NCBI GenBank assembly: GCA_000965745.1
Contig: CP009479.1
Coordinates: 1,808,457 to 1,872,456 of the forward strand
DNA length: 64,000 nucleotides
Origin: an uncultured archaeon
Lineage (GTDB): Archaea > Thermoplasmatota > Thermoplasmata > Thermoplasmatales > Thermoplasmataceae
Direction of reading: 5' to 3'
The notes under the pieces: generated by a model
Databases searched by the model: none
What the model was told of the DNA's origin: nothing
The model's input: the letters and a program-made list of their open reading frames with translations, nothing else
Translations under genes and position numbers: made by a program
Shown here: positions 42,923 to 51,077 of the stretch, in pieces
Layout: each line of letters begins with the position of its first letter
Numbering within the stretch: position 1 is the stretch's first letter

Positions 42923-43830
42923 CCAATCACCAACGATCCTGTATCAGAGGACTTCGTGATGACAGCAGTCGATTCCAGCCCGTTGTCAAGAAACGCCTCT
43001 GACATGGCCGCTGATACATCCTCCAACATTTCCTCTGGAGCTATGGCAAACACTGAAGGGCCGGAGCCACTTATTGACACCCCATAAGCACCACGCTTAA
43101 GGGCAGACTGCTTCACCTCGGTGTATCCGCTGATCAGACTTGCTCTCCTCTTTTCCACAACATTGTCAGAGTTTACAAATCTTCCTATCAACCTCGCATC
43201 ACCTTTCAGAAATGCGTGAAGAAGCAGAGTTGAAGATGAGATGTGGTTTCTCATCTCGGAGAATGGCATACAGTCTCCCAGCACCTTTCTGGAATCCGAC
43301 GTTTTAAGTTCCACTGATGGAGTAGCTACGGCAATGGGGAGGTCTCCTGCTGGCACCTTTAGAAACTGGTGCCCATCGTTCACGACTAAACCGCCTAAGA
43401 TTGAAGCTGATACATTATCATGATGAACAGTTCCGGAAGATACAGTCTCACCGTATGAGGCGTACTGGATCAATGCATCCGAATCAACCTTGCAGTAGAT
43501 AGAGTCTAAAGCATAAAGGGCTCCAGCAGCTGAAGCAGCGGAACTTCCCAATCCACCGCCCGGGCGAATGCCTTTGTCTATTTCTATGACGAATTCCCCG
43601 GCAATTCCGAAGTCCTTCAGGTACTTCAGGGCCGCGATTCCGGCAGTATTGTCTTGAGGCTCAGTTGGAACTTTGTATTTTCCCTTAGAAATGAGTTCAA
43701 GTGATAGTCTCTCAGAGGGTCTTGTTGTAACTGTTACTGTCTCATACGGCTCTTGCAGCGCTAGGGCAAACACGTCAAATCCCGGACCAAGGTTCGCAAT
43801 GGTCGCCGGTACCCTGACAGACAGTTTCAT
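42919..43830 (-). CDS. thrB: Homoserine kinase
   Basis: This GHMP-family kinase phosphorylates homoserine, feeding ThrC. The 303-residue protein starts MKLSVRVPATIANLGPGFD, the standard N-terminus of the family, then GGLGSSAASAAGAL (the ATP-binding GHMP motif, near 85-98) and YGVSISGSGPSVFA near the C-terminus. An upstream in-frame ATG at 43890 would add twenty residues that do not fit the family. Four-base overlap with thrC. Aspartate kinase and homoserine dehydrogenase genes are not in the window. Confidence 0.95.
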   Translation of the reverse strand: MKLSVRVPATIANLGPGFDVFALALQEPYETVTVTTRPSERLSLELISKGKYKVPTEPQDNTAGIAALKYLKDFGIAGEFVIEIDKGIRPGGGLGSSAASAAGALYALDSIYCKVDSDALIQYASYGETVSSGTVHHDNVSASILGGLVVNDGHQFLKVPAGDLPIAVATPSVELKTSDSRKVLGDCMPFSEMRNHISSSTLLLHAFLKGDARLIGRFVNSDNVVEKRRASLISGYTEVKQSALKRGAYGVSISGSGPSVFAIAPEEMLEDVSAAMSEAFLDNGLESTAVITKSSDTGSLVIG

Positions 43831-43982
43831 GGTACCTGTGAAATGTTTCTTAACATAACATTTTACTAGGCAATTCCGAATAAATGACAAACATACTGCT
43901 CATTATCTGGTATATATCCGGGAAGAATTTGCAATCATGTTATTGCGTTAGACGTGAATAAAAAGAAAAATGGTTTGGGAAA

Positions 43983-45125
43983 TCAGGATCTGACTTCTTC
44001 TGATATGCCCTCAAGGATTTCCTTGTTGAATGAAGCCTCTTCAGGCACAGATGAAGGGTCAACTCTTGTTTCGGACCCTACAGACCTGAAATATGTGTTC
44101 AGGAAGGCAGATATCTTCTCAGAATCCACAACTCCCAGCAGGCCGACTCTTACCATCTTGTCAGCAAAAGATTTCATTCCCTTGGATACCTGGATTCCAG
44201 CAGCCTTCATGTCACCCTGCACCTTCTTGACTGGAACAGGTGGTTCGAACGCGAGAACTGTGTTGGAATAGTTAGCTGGAGTTCCATACATCCTGGAGCC
44301 GGTGCTTATGATCTGTTCCCTTACAAACTCTGCCGCAGCACTGTGCCTCTTCCACCTGTTCTCAATCCCCTCGCGCTCCAGTATCTTCAATGCGGTGTAG
44401 AGTGCATTAAAGCTTCCGGTTGACGGGGTGTATGGAGTTTCATCCTTATCCAGAAATTTCAGCGATACAGAAAGGTCCATGTACTTTGGAACATCGGCAC
44501 TTTCAAGGACATAGCCAAGGCCTTCTTCGCTGATTGAAACCATGCCCAGGCCCGGCACCGATGCCAGACCTTTCTGGCTGCATGATGCAATTGCATCAAT
44601 GCCCCAGCTGTTCGCCTTCACCTCAAGGCTACCAAAGCCGGAAACAGAGTCAACCAGAACTTTCATTCCAAGGTTCTTGGCTTCGCGGGCCGCTTCCCTT
44701 AGATTATAAATTGATGTCCCGTTCCCTGTTTCGTTGTGAATAAGGCACACAGTTTTGATCTCTTTGTTCTTGGATATGTAATCTGCAATTTCTCCCGGCT
44801 CTAAAGTGTCTGAATAGGATTTCTCCATTACTTTTACATTGCACCCATGCCGGTTCAGGCTCTCCACAAGCCTTCCACCGAATTCACCGAATGTAACTGC
44901 GAGGACACCCTCGTTTCTGGAAGTCATTGAATATAACATTGATTCAACTGCTGTAGTGCCCGATCCTGTTGTAATCACACTGGCGGAGGAGTCGGCAAAT
45001 CTGTTCAGAAGATCCGAGCTTGAGCGCACAATATCCCTGAACTCGTCGGATCTGTGGTTCTGTACATAGGCTGAAGCTTTCAGGACTTCATCGGGAACGT
45101 CAACCGGACCCGGAAGGAGAAGCAT
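43983..45125 (-). CDS. Class V aminotransferase (probable phosphoserine/serine-pyruvate type)
   Basis: The 380-residue PLP enzyme opens with LLLPGPVDVPDEVL, typical of the alanine-glyoxylate/serine-pyruvate subgroup, with TTGSGTTAVESML (PLP phosphate site), DSVSGFGSLE (PLP aspartate) and SCSQKGLASVPGLG (PLP lysine near 186). In several archaea this subgroup supplies the aminotransferase step of serine synthesis. Here its start codon abuts and overlaps by one base the stop of serA, so 3-phosphohydroxypyruvate is its most likely substrate; this is inference from context. Confidence 0.9.
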   Translation of the reverse strand: MLLLPGPVDVPDEVLKASAYVQNHRSDEFRDIVRSSSDLLNRFADSSASVITTGSGTTAVESMLYSMTSRNEGVLAVTFGEFGGRLVESLNRHGCNVKVMEKSYSDTLEPGEIADYISKNKEIKTVCLIHNETGNGTSIYNLREAAREAKNLGMKVLVDSVSGFGSLEVKANSWGIDAIASCSQKGLASVPGLGMVSISEEGLGYVLESADVPKYMDLSVSLKFLDKDETPYTPSTGSFNALYTALKILEREGIENRWKRHSAAAEFVREQIISTGSRMYGTPANYSNTVLAFEPPVPVKKVQGDMKAAGIQVSKGMKSFADKMVRVGLLGVVDSEKISAFLNTYFRSVGSETRVDPSSVPEEASFNKEILEGISEEVRS

Positions 45126-46072
45126 TACAGTTCCCCCCTTACAGCTTTTGCTACGTTTTCCACAGTTGCAAGTGCTACCCTTTTCTGTGCTTCTCTAGTC
45201 TGCGCCCCGATGTGAGGGGTTACAATCACATTTTCCATGTTTATCAACTCCTTTTCCCACTCTTCCTTTGGAGGCTCATTCCACATTACATCCGCCGCAT
45301 ATCCACCGATTCTTCCCGCCTTGAGGGCTTCCAGAAGTGCAACACCGTCCATAGCCTCGGCACGGCTGGTGTTTATGATATATGCGCCTTCTTTTACTCT
45401 TGAGAACTGCTCCTTTGCCATAAGGCTCTTGGAACTCCCGTTCAGGGTTACACATGTAAATATAAAGTCCGAACTCGAAAGGAGGTCATCCAATTCAACG
45501 TAACGGCCGCCTATGGTCTTTATCAGTTCGTCATTATGCACTATGTCATATGCCACAATATTGGCTCCGAGAGATGAAAGGACTCTTGCTGTCTCATAGC
45601 CTATCCTTCCAAACCCGATAACACCGCAAGTTGACCCGGAGAGTTCCTTGCCTTTCTGTTTCTTGTATTCTCCTTCCCTGATTTTACGGTTCAAAGCAGA
45701 AATTCTTCTGGCGAGGTCTATCGCGAGAACAAGGTTGAGCTCAACAACAGACTCAGTTGATGAGCCGGCTGCCGTAATAATCTTCACTCCCTTTGAGTTT
45801 GCACTTTCGGAGTCTATATTATCAATGCCAATTCCTGCACGCGCTATAATTTTAAGGTTTTTTGCAGCATCCATGACATCGGAATCCACCTTTGTCCTGC
45901 TTCTTACTACTATGATCTGATAGTCGCTTATATTCTCCACAAGCTCAGACTTTGTGATCTCAGGTTTATAATCTACGTTATAACCTTCATTTTTAAGCCC
46001 GTCGAGGAGTTCCTGAGCAACACTGTCACAAACAAGAACTCGTATATGAGTATCATTAACTAGCTCGGTCAC
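45125..46072 (-). CDS. serA: D-3-phosphoglycerate dehydrogenase
   Basis: The 315-residue enzyme oxidises 3-phosphoglycerate to 3-phosphohydroxypyruvate, the first serine step. Landmarks are ARAGIGIDNID (near 75), GFGRIGYE for NAD, NTSRAEAMD (catalytic Arg), DVMWNEPP (Glu) and TPHIGAQT (His). It has no C-terminal ACT or ASB domain, so serine feedback by that route is absent. The start is GTG, about 25 bp after a TATA box. It forms an operon with the class V aminotransferase. Glyoxylate reductases are close relatives, but the operon and the ARAGIGIDN segment favour SerA. Confidence 0.9.
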   Translation of the reverse strand: MTELVNDTHIRVLVCDSVAQELLDGLKNEGYNVDYKPEITKSELVENISDYQIIVVRSRTKVDSDVMDAAKNLKIIARAGIGIDNIDSESANSKGVKIITAAGSSTESVVELNLVLAIDLARRISALNRKIREGEYKKQKGKELSGSTCGVIGFGRIGYETARVLSSLGANIVAYDIVHNDELIKTIGGRYVELDDLLSSSDFIFTCVTLNGSSKSLMAKEQFSRVKEGAYIINTSRAEAMDGVALLEALKAGRIGGYAADVMWNEPPKEEWEKELINMENVIVTPHIGAQTREAQKRVALATVENVAKAVRGEL

Positions 46073-46092
46073 AGCACCGAATTGTGTCTATT

Positions 46093-46100
46093 TTATTTAA
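46093..46100 (-). promoter_or_regulatory. TATA box of the serA operon
   Basis: The minus strand reads TTAAATAA centred about 24 bp before the GTG at 46072. This indicates a leaderless GTG-initiated message and puts the nearby hairpin cluster upstream of the serA promoter, outside its transcript. Confidence 0.6.
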
Positions 46101-46158
46101 GTTCTCCGACATGGATTTGTTACATCTGCGAGAATGGCTGTCTGAGGAAATACCGCCT

Positions 46159-46240
46159 TGCGTGAGTCAATATATCACGCAAGACTATATTACAGGGGCC
46201 GCCCTGTAAAAAACAGCACAATAGGGCAGGTTTGCCCTGA
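46159..46240. repeat. Three successive perfect inverted repeats in the serA/DUF1015 intergenic space
   Basis: CTTGCGTGA (46159-46167) pairs with TCACGCAAG (46177-46185); TTACAGGG (46192-46199) pairs with CCCTGTAA (46204-46211); AGGGCA (46225-46230) pairs with TGCCCT (46235-46240). Arms are exact and loops are 9, 4 and 4 bases. The first two flank a TATA-like ACTATATTA. The 397-base gap (46073-46469) contains no gene apart from this. It may be an operator array or a structured small RNA. Confidence 0.6.
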
Positions 46241-46469
46241 CGATATGACAAGAAATCCTGCAAAACTGTTAAGTTCTAACTGCTGATCCCACGAACGGCA
46301 ACAAGCATTAAAATACTGGTTAAGATAAAATGATTTGCAGATCTGTGAATTCTTTGGGAAAAGTGAATTGCAAAGCGGTACTTGGCCATGGTTGCTTATC
46401 CAAGGTTGTGCAAAATGATGAGATGTAAGCTGTTTAGGTATGTTCTACATATGAAGGAGTGTTTCTGAT

Positions 46470-47663
46470 ATGTGCCCGGAAGTACGCCCATTCAAGCCAT
46501 TGAAGTTTAAAGATAATAGGACAAGCTCCCTGTCTCCACCGTTTGATACTATTTCCGGAGAGCAGGAGATGCGGTTGAAGTCCAACCCTTATAACATAAC
46601 ACACCTGACCCTGCCTGACGAGGGTGGGCCTGAGGGAGCAAGAAATAAGCTCGATCAGTGGCTGGAAAGTAATGTTCTGGTACCCGAAGACCAGGATTCC
46701 GTTATCGTTGTCAAGCAGAAATTCAGCTTTGAGAATAACGAAATGACTAGACTTGGGATAATATCACTCGTAAGAATAAATCCTGATGACGGATCCATAA
46801 AGCCCCATGAGAAGACATTTGAAAGTTCTGTAAATGGCAGGGTCTCAATAATGTCAAGGCTTCGGTCACAGCTCGAACCCATATTCCTCACAGTGGATTG
46901 TGATACAATGGAACCAATCCTGGAGGACGCCATTGATGGACAGCAACCGGACCTTACGTACAGTGACGATGAAGGAACTGTGCATAACATTTACACAGTG
47001 AGGGACCAATCCAGAATAGCGAAGCTTCAGTCGGCCCTTTCCAGCAAAACCTTTCTCGTCGCTGACGGACACCACAGGCTGGAAGCCACCAGAAGGCTCT
47101 CCAGCGAGAGTGAGGGTGGCCAGAGAGAATTCTGGAATTATGTAATGGCATACATCACCCCGATCAAGGAGCAAGGGCTGGTTATAGCTGGTATTCACAG
47201 GCTTGTGAAAAAGAGCATGAAGCTGGGCCAGTTTGCCGTGGAGGCTTCTAAATTCTTTGAATTAAATGAGACTTCTTATCCGAAGGATTCCAAACACATG
47301 GTTGTTTATGACGGAAAATATACGGAGCTTGTCCCCAAAGAGGAGGAGATAAGAAATGAGTTGGGCATCAGCGGAGAAGAACCACTCGTTCATGCAGAGA
47401 TGCTAAATGACATTTTTTTCGCCAGGACACTGAACCTGTCTCCACATGACCTAGAATACAGCGTGTCGTATATCCACGATGTCGAAGAGGCCAGAAAAGA
47501 GGTTGACAGCGGTAAGGCGGGAATGGTTGTCATAATGCCAAAATGGAGTAAAGAGGAGTTTCTAAGAGCCATATCCAACGGAAAACATCTTCCTCAGAAA
47601 TCGACTTACTTCTTCCCAAAGGTACTCTCAGGGATAGCTATAAACGCATACCTCGGAGAATGA
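46470..47663 (+). CDS. DUF1015 family protein
   Basis: This 397-residue cytosolic protein belongs to the DUF1015 (COG4198) family: it starts with VRPFKPLKFKD, has TISGEQEMRLKSNPYN, the conserved VADGHHRLEATRRL (near 196-209) and ends with FFPKVLSGIAINAY. The family is widely found next to serA and is of unknown biochemical role; the ADGHHR segment recalls ParB/SerK-like kinases, so serine phosphorylation or free-serine metabolism has been a reasonable guess. AAGGAG eleven bases upstream supports the ATG at 46470. It is divergent from the serA operon across the hairpin cluster. Confidence 0.9.
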   Translation: MCPEVRPFKPLKFKDNRTSSLSPPFDTISGEQEMRLKSNPYNITHLTLPDEGGPEGARNKLDQWLESNVLVPEDQDSVIVVKQKFSFENNEMTRLGIISLVRINPDDGSIKPHEKTFESSVNGRVSIMSRLRSQLEPIFLTVDCDTMEPILEDAIDGQQPDLTYSDDEGTVHNIYTVRDQSRIAKLQSALSSKTFLVADGHHRLEATRRLSSESEGGQREFWNYVMAYITPIKEQGLVIAGIHRLVKKSMKLGQFAVEASKFFELNETSYPKDSKHMVVYDGKYTELVPKEEEIRNELGISGEEPLVHAEMLNDIFFARTLNLSPHDLEYSVSYIHDVEEARKEVDSGKAGMVVIMPKWSKEEFLRAISNGKHLPQKSTYFFPKVLSGIAINAYLGE

Positions 47664-47824
47664 AACTCTTAACCTTTTCCATCCATTTTTCCCAATCATT
47701 TGGGAATTGAGATTCAGTGAGCCTGTATGTGCCACAGTAGTTCACCTGACCTCTGACAGGTGGACCGGCATCTGTGCGATAACATTGAAAGGTCATATAC
47801 CTACAACCGATTAACCAAGCATCG

Positions 47825-48409
47825 ATGGTATCCGAAATACTCGTAGCAAGACACGGAGAAACTGATTGGAACTTTAATGGAAAATGGCAGGGGCATACCG
47901 ACCGTCCACTCAACGAAAGAGGGCTGGAACAGGCGAGGGTTCTTGCTACCAAGCTCTCCTCAATCAGGATAGATTCGATATACGCAAGTGATCTTGCACG
48001 TGCAAGAACAACAGCAGAGATCATTGCCAGTGCTGTTGGCGTGAGTAATGTGGAAATAGACGCCCGGCTTCGGGAGAGGAATCTGGGGTCATTTGAAGGA
48101 TTGTCGAGTGACGAGATATGTGCAATCCTGGGTATTCCGAGGCACAAACTTACAATAAAGGAGATAGGGGCCAATGAAACCATAGAGAAATGGGGAAGTT
48201 TCGCCAATCGTATCAGGAGTGCTGTTGATGACATAAGAGCAAGAAACAGTGACAAAAGGGTCCTGATTGTAGCACATGGCGGAGTCATGGCTGCCCTGTC
48301 CATGATCATACTGAATGATTTTGAAACACCGAGAAAGTTCACGAACGGAGAAATAATCAGGCTGTCATTCGAGGACGAGTGGTCCATTCAGTTTAGCGGC
48401 TCTCAGTAA
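47825..48409 (+). CDS. Histidine phosphatase family protein (candidate phosphoserine phosphatase)
   Basis: The 194-residue protein has the phosphohistidine motif ARHGETDWN (His near 11), WQGHTDRPLNERG, YASDLARARTTAE with the second arginine, and VAHGGVM carrying the acid/base histidine. It is of the cofactor-dependent phosphoglycerate mutase-like branch. Known activities include phosphoserine phosphatase (as in Hydrogenobacter), alpha-ribazole phosphatase and sugar phosphatases. Its place just after serA, aminotransferase and DUF1015 makes the last step of serine synthesis attractive; this is inference. A TATA-like TCATATAC lies about 25 bp upstream. Confidence 0.88.
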   Translation: MVSEILVARHGETDWNFNGKWQGHTDRPLNERGLEQARVLATKLSSIRIDSIYASDLARARTTAEIIASAVGVSNVEIDARLRERNLGSFEGLSSDEICAILGIPRHKLTIKEIGANETIEKWGSFANRIRSAVDDIRARNSDKRVLIVAHGGVMAALSMIILNDFETPRKFTNGEIIRLSFEDEWSIQFSGSQ

Positions 48410-48472
48410 AACTTGCCATAACTCAGCGCCAGCGGAAGGCTAATTTATTATTCCTGTCCAGCATCTAACTTT

Positions 48473-48889
48473 ATGCAGTGGAAGAGAGACGGGAACGATT
48501 TCATCGTCAAGGTGGAGAGAGGAGAGGATGTGAAGGGTTCCATAATGGATGTGGTGCAGAAAAATAATGTTAAGGCCGGCTCAATCCTGTGGGCGGTAGG
48601 CATGATCCAGGACCTTGAAATAGGCTACTTCAATGGAAAGGAGTATGAAAAGGAAAAATATGAGGGGCCACTGGAAGTTGTCTCTTTTCATGGTTCGATA
48701 GCAGAGAACGACCCCCGTATGCATATACATGTTTCCGTTGCTGACAGAAGCCACGGTGTAGTAGGAGGCCATCTCTTTGAAGGTGTGGCGAACCCGCTTC
48801 TTGAAGTCCACATTCAAAAACTTGAGAATATTACTTTGAAGAGGAAGTACAGTGAGTCTTCCACCCTGAAGGAACTTGAAGTCAGCTGA
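48473..48889 (+). CDS. PPC/PCC (DUF296) domain protein
   Basis: This 138-residue protein is a single PPC domain, found alone in bacteria and archaea and fused to AT-hooks in plants. Landmarks are RGEDVKGSI, VVSFHGSIA and the metal-site-like MHIHVSVADRSHGVVGGHL. Archaeal stand-alone forms assemble as trimers; their role is not settled and may be DNA-linked or metabolic. The ATG follows TAATTTATTA (48441-48450) at leaderless distance. Its 3' end overlaps the convergent dehydrogenase-fold gene by eight bases. Confidence 0.88.
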   Translation: MQWKRDGNDFIVKVERGEDVKGSIMDVVQKNNVKAGSILWAVGMIQDLEIGYFNGKEYEKEKYEGPLEVVSFHGSIAENDPRMHIHVSVADRSHGVVGGHLFEGVANPLLEVHIQKLENITLKRKYSESSTLKELEVS

Positions 48890-49919
48890 TGGGGCTGTAT
48901 ATCGAAGAGATAACCTGATCCACAATCCCCTTATCCAGGGAGAGGCGGTTCAGTTCATGCCTCATTTGCTCCAGCCCAAAACCATGCTCAGAGAGTGTTT
49001 CGGTAACACCCAGCTTGCGAATCAGGCCCTGCACAAGCTCATAACTCTTCCCTGAAAGTTCTGAAGTGTTGTCTCCCCTGAACCCAAGCCTGTTTGCAAG
49101 GTCTGACAGGCTTTTCTTCTTCCTTTCCATGCAATAGTAGGCAGTGAGGGGGAGAACCACAGCAGCGATAAGTTCATCTGGCATGTCCATGGATTTCTTC
49201 AGGCTGTTCCTGATAGGTGTCATTGGATCCCTGCTGACGGAGTACCCGTCCTCTTTTGAGTACCATGATGACAGGAAGCTTTCCATCCTTGATTCCATGC
49301 TCTGTCCGGGAAGATTTATTATAAGCCTTTCAAGGGATGAAAGAAGCAGGTCCTCAACCTCAGTGCTTATGTCGTCCCTCATCAGGTTTGAGAATGTGTA
49401 GTCCATGACGCTCAGGCCTGATGAGTACCAGATGGAAGCGTCTGTTTCGACGCTTGATTGCGGGTCAAGAATCACGGTTTCGGGAATGAGCGATGCCTCA
49501 GAAACATGGTTGATTTCATCGCCAATCCTGTACTCGGCCCAATCTGAGAATGAAGAGACCGTCAGAGTTGTAGGGATTGCCATATGGTGCGCTCCGTGTG
49601 CATAATAATATTTCAGGAGCTTTGATGACCATATGACACTGGCATCGCCGACGGAGATTATGGAGTCGCATTCTTTGTTCCTGTACGCCTCGGTAAGATG
49701 CTCCACTTCCGGGAGCGGGGGGCCGTATGTTATCTCCCTGAATTCAGAATACCCATTTTCCAGCTCTTCGGTAAGTTTCCTGTAGAAGTTTGTGGACGAG
49801 TATCCTGTAGTGGAGACGATGAGAGGGTTACTGCTCCCCTTCTCCTTGATATATTCTGCTGCTGATTTGACTGTGTCGATGCCGTAAATGAGCTTTCTGC
49901 CATTGGACTGGACTGGCAT
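48882..49919 (-). CDS. Iron-alcohol-dehydrogenase-fold protein lacking metal ligands
   Basis: The 345-residue protein follows the Fe-ADH/maleylacetate reductase/glycerol-dehydrogenase fold: a nucleotide-binding half with VGDASVIWSSK (residues 90-100) where GGGS...D..K is usual, then IPTTLTVSSFSDWAE (115-129) and VILDPQSS (149-156). In SGLSVMDYTFS (167-177) the metal-binding Asp and His of the family consensus SGLDAxxHAxE are Ser170 and Tyr174. It is thus unlikely to bind the usual iron or zinc. It is the last gene of the homogentisate operon, four bases after the dioxygenase. Maleylacetate reductases share the fold and act on ring-cleavage products, so a role on maleyl- or fumarylacetoacetate is possible. 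Confidence 0.7.
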   Translation of the reverse strand: MPVQSNGRKLIYGIDTVKSAAEYIKEKGSSNPLIVSTTGYSSTNFYRKLTEELENGYSEFREITYGPPLPEVEHLTEAYRNKECDSIISVGDASVIWSSKLLKYYYAHGAHHMAIPTTLTVSSFSDWAEYRIGDEINHVSEASLIPETVILDPQSSVETDASIWYSSGLSVMDYTFSNLMRDDISTEVEDLLLSSLERLIINLPGQSMESRMESFLSSWYSKEDGYSVSRDPMTPIRNSLKKSMDMPDELIAAVVLPLTAYYCMERKKKSLSDLANRLGFRGDNTSELSGKSYELVQGLIRKLGVTETLSEHGFGLEQMRHELNRLSLDKGIVDQVISSIYSPIS

Positions 49920-49923
49920 GCTT

Positions 49924-51069
49924 CTACTGATACCAGGAAGACATATACTTCTTGTCCTCTATTTCCGATCCTTCCCTGGTGACTTTCAGTGGTTTGTAAG
50001 CTTCTACCATGACGGCTATTTCGTCTGTCTCCTCCTTCCCTATGGAAGCGTCGACGGCTCCCGGCTGAGGACCATGAATGAGCCCCCTTACGTGCAGGGT
50101 CATGGAACCGGGGCCTATGCCCTTCCTGCTCATGAAGTTTCCAGATGAATAGAATAGAACTTCATCTGTGTCGATGTTGCTATGATAGTATGAGATAGGT
50201 ATGGAATGGGGGTGAAAATCGAATTTTCTTGGGAGGAATGTACCGACCATGAAAGAGGGCCCGCTGAAGGTCTCATGGACGGGTGGAGGCTGATGCAGTT
50301 TCCCAACGATAGGGGCCATAAGGCTCACGTTTATTGTGAACGGGTACAGATAGCCATCCCAGCCAACAACGTCCAAGGGGTTTCTGTCGCGCTCCTCTGA
50401 AATGTAATAATCGTCATAATCCACGAGCACAGTATACCTTCCAGCGTCATTGGAAGGTTCCTCCAGCACAGGTACCCTTATGTCCCTGGTATAATATGGC
50501 GTGCCTTCCTTGAGCTGGCCGTACTTGTTCAGGTATCTCCCCGGTATTGAAATTCGTTCCCTTGACTCCAGGTAGAAAAATTCCGAATTCATTTCATATT
50601 CCGCAGAGTAAGTTGTGCCCTTGGGGATGTAAACATAATCGCCCTTGCTGAACCCCAGGCTGCCCAGAACGCTCCTCAAAACACCCTTTCCCTCGTGGAC
50701 AAAAAGAAGCTGGTCCCTAAGCGCGTGCCTGAAATAATTCTCCATGGGTTTCTCGGGTTTCACCGTTCCCATTCTTACATCATCGTTGAACAGGACTGGC
50801 CTCCTTCCTGAAACCAGATCCCCTGATGGCTTGAAGAATGAGGTCGAGAAGTGCCTGTGAAGAAGTTCGTCGGTCGATTTTTCATTTATGGGCTCCTTCA
50901 TTACTTTCGTGACTTTCTTTACCCTTGTTGGCTCACCCAGGTGGTACAACAATGAATATGGGCCGTCAAAACCCTCTTCGCCGAATAACTCCTCCTTGTA
51001 TATCCTTGACCTGTCAATGTAAGTATGCCTGCTCTCAGGCACTTCCCCCTGCTTTACATAATACACCAT
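49924..51069 (-). CDS. hmgA: Homogentisate 1,2-dioxygenase
   Basis: The 381-residue cupin enzyme opens the ring of homogentisate to give maleylacetoacetate. It has the N-terminal RRPVLFNDDVR region, FVHEGKGVLRSVLG and YVYIPKGTTY of the first cupin, and the iron-binding C-terminal part with FDFHPHSIP, YYHSNIDTDEVLFY and LHVRGLIHGPQPGA, which supply the two histidines and the glutamate. Bacterial and human enzymes are about 430-450 residues, so it is somewhat short but complete. It lies between the FAH-family gene (8-base gap) and the dehydrogenase-fold gene (4-base gap) in one operon. Confidence 0.88.
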   Translation of the reverse strand: MVYYVKQGEVPESRHTYIDRSRIYKEELFGEEGFDGPYSLLYHLGEPTRVKKVTKVMKEPINEKSTDELLHRHFSTSFFKPSGDLVSGRRPVLFNDDVRMGTVKPEKPMENYFRHALRDQLLFVHEGKGVLRSVLGSLGFSKGDYVYIPKGTTYSAEYEMNSEFFYLESRERISIPGRYLNKYGQLKEGTPYYTRDIRVPVLEEPSNDAGRYTVLVDYDDYYISEERDRNPLDVVGWDGYLYPFTINVSLMAPIVGKLHQPPPVHETFSGPSFMVGTFLPRKFDFHPHSIPISYYHSNIDTDEVLFYSSGNFMSRKGIGPGSMTLHVRGLIHGPQPGAVDASIGKEETDEIAVMVEAYKPLKVTREGSEIEDKKYMSSWYQ

Positions 51070-51077
51070 AATGTCAC

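Noticed and set aside
46159-46240. CRISPR array or tRNA in the serA intergenic space
   Set aside because: The three inverted repeats differ from each other and are not evenly spaced; no T-arm or cloverleaf can be drawn.
47638-48387. Open frame of 249 codons opposite the histidine phosphatase
   Set aside because: The plus-strand gene has intact ARHGE and AHGG motifs and a promoter; the antisense product has only low-complexity Ser/Leu segments.
48882-49919. sn-Glycerol-1-phosphate dehydrogenase (archaeal lipid enzyme)
   Set aside because: The fold is related, but the glycine-rich loop and the metal-binding Asp/His needed for that enzyme are missing, and the operon context is aromatic catabolism.
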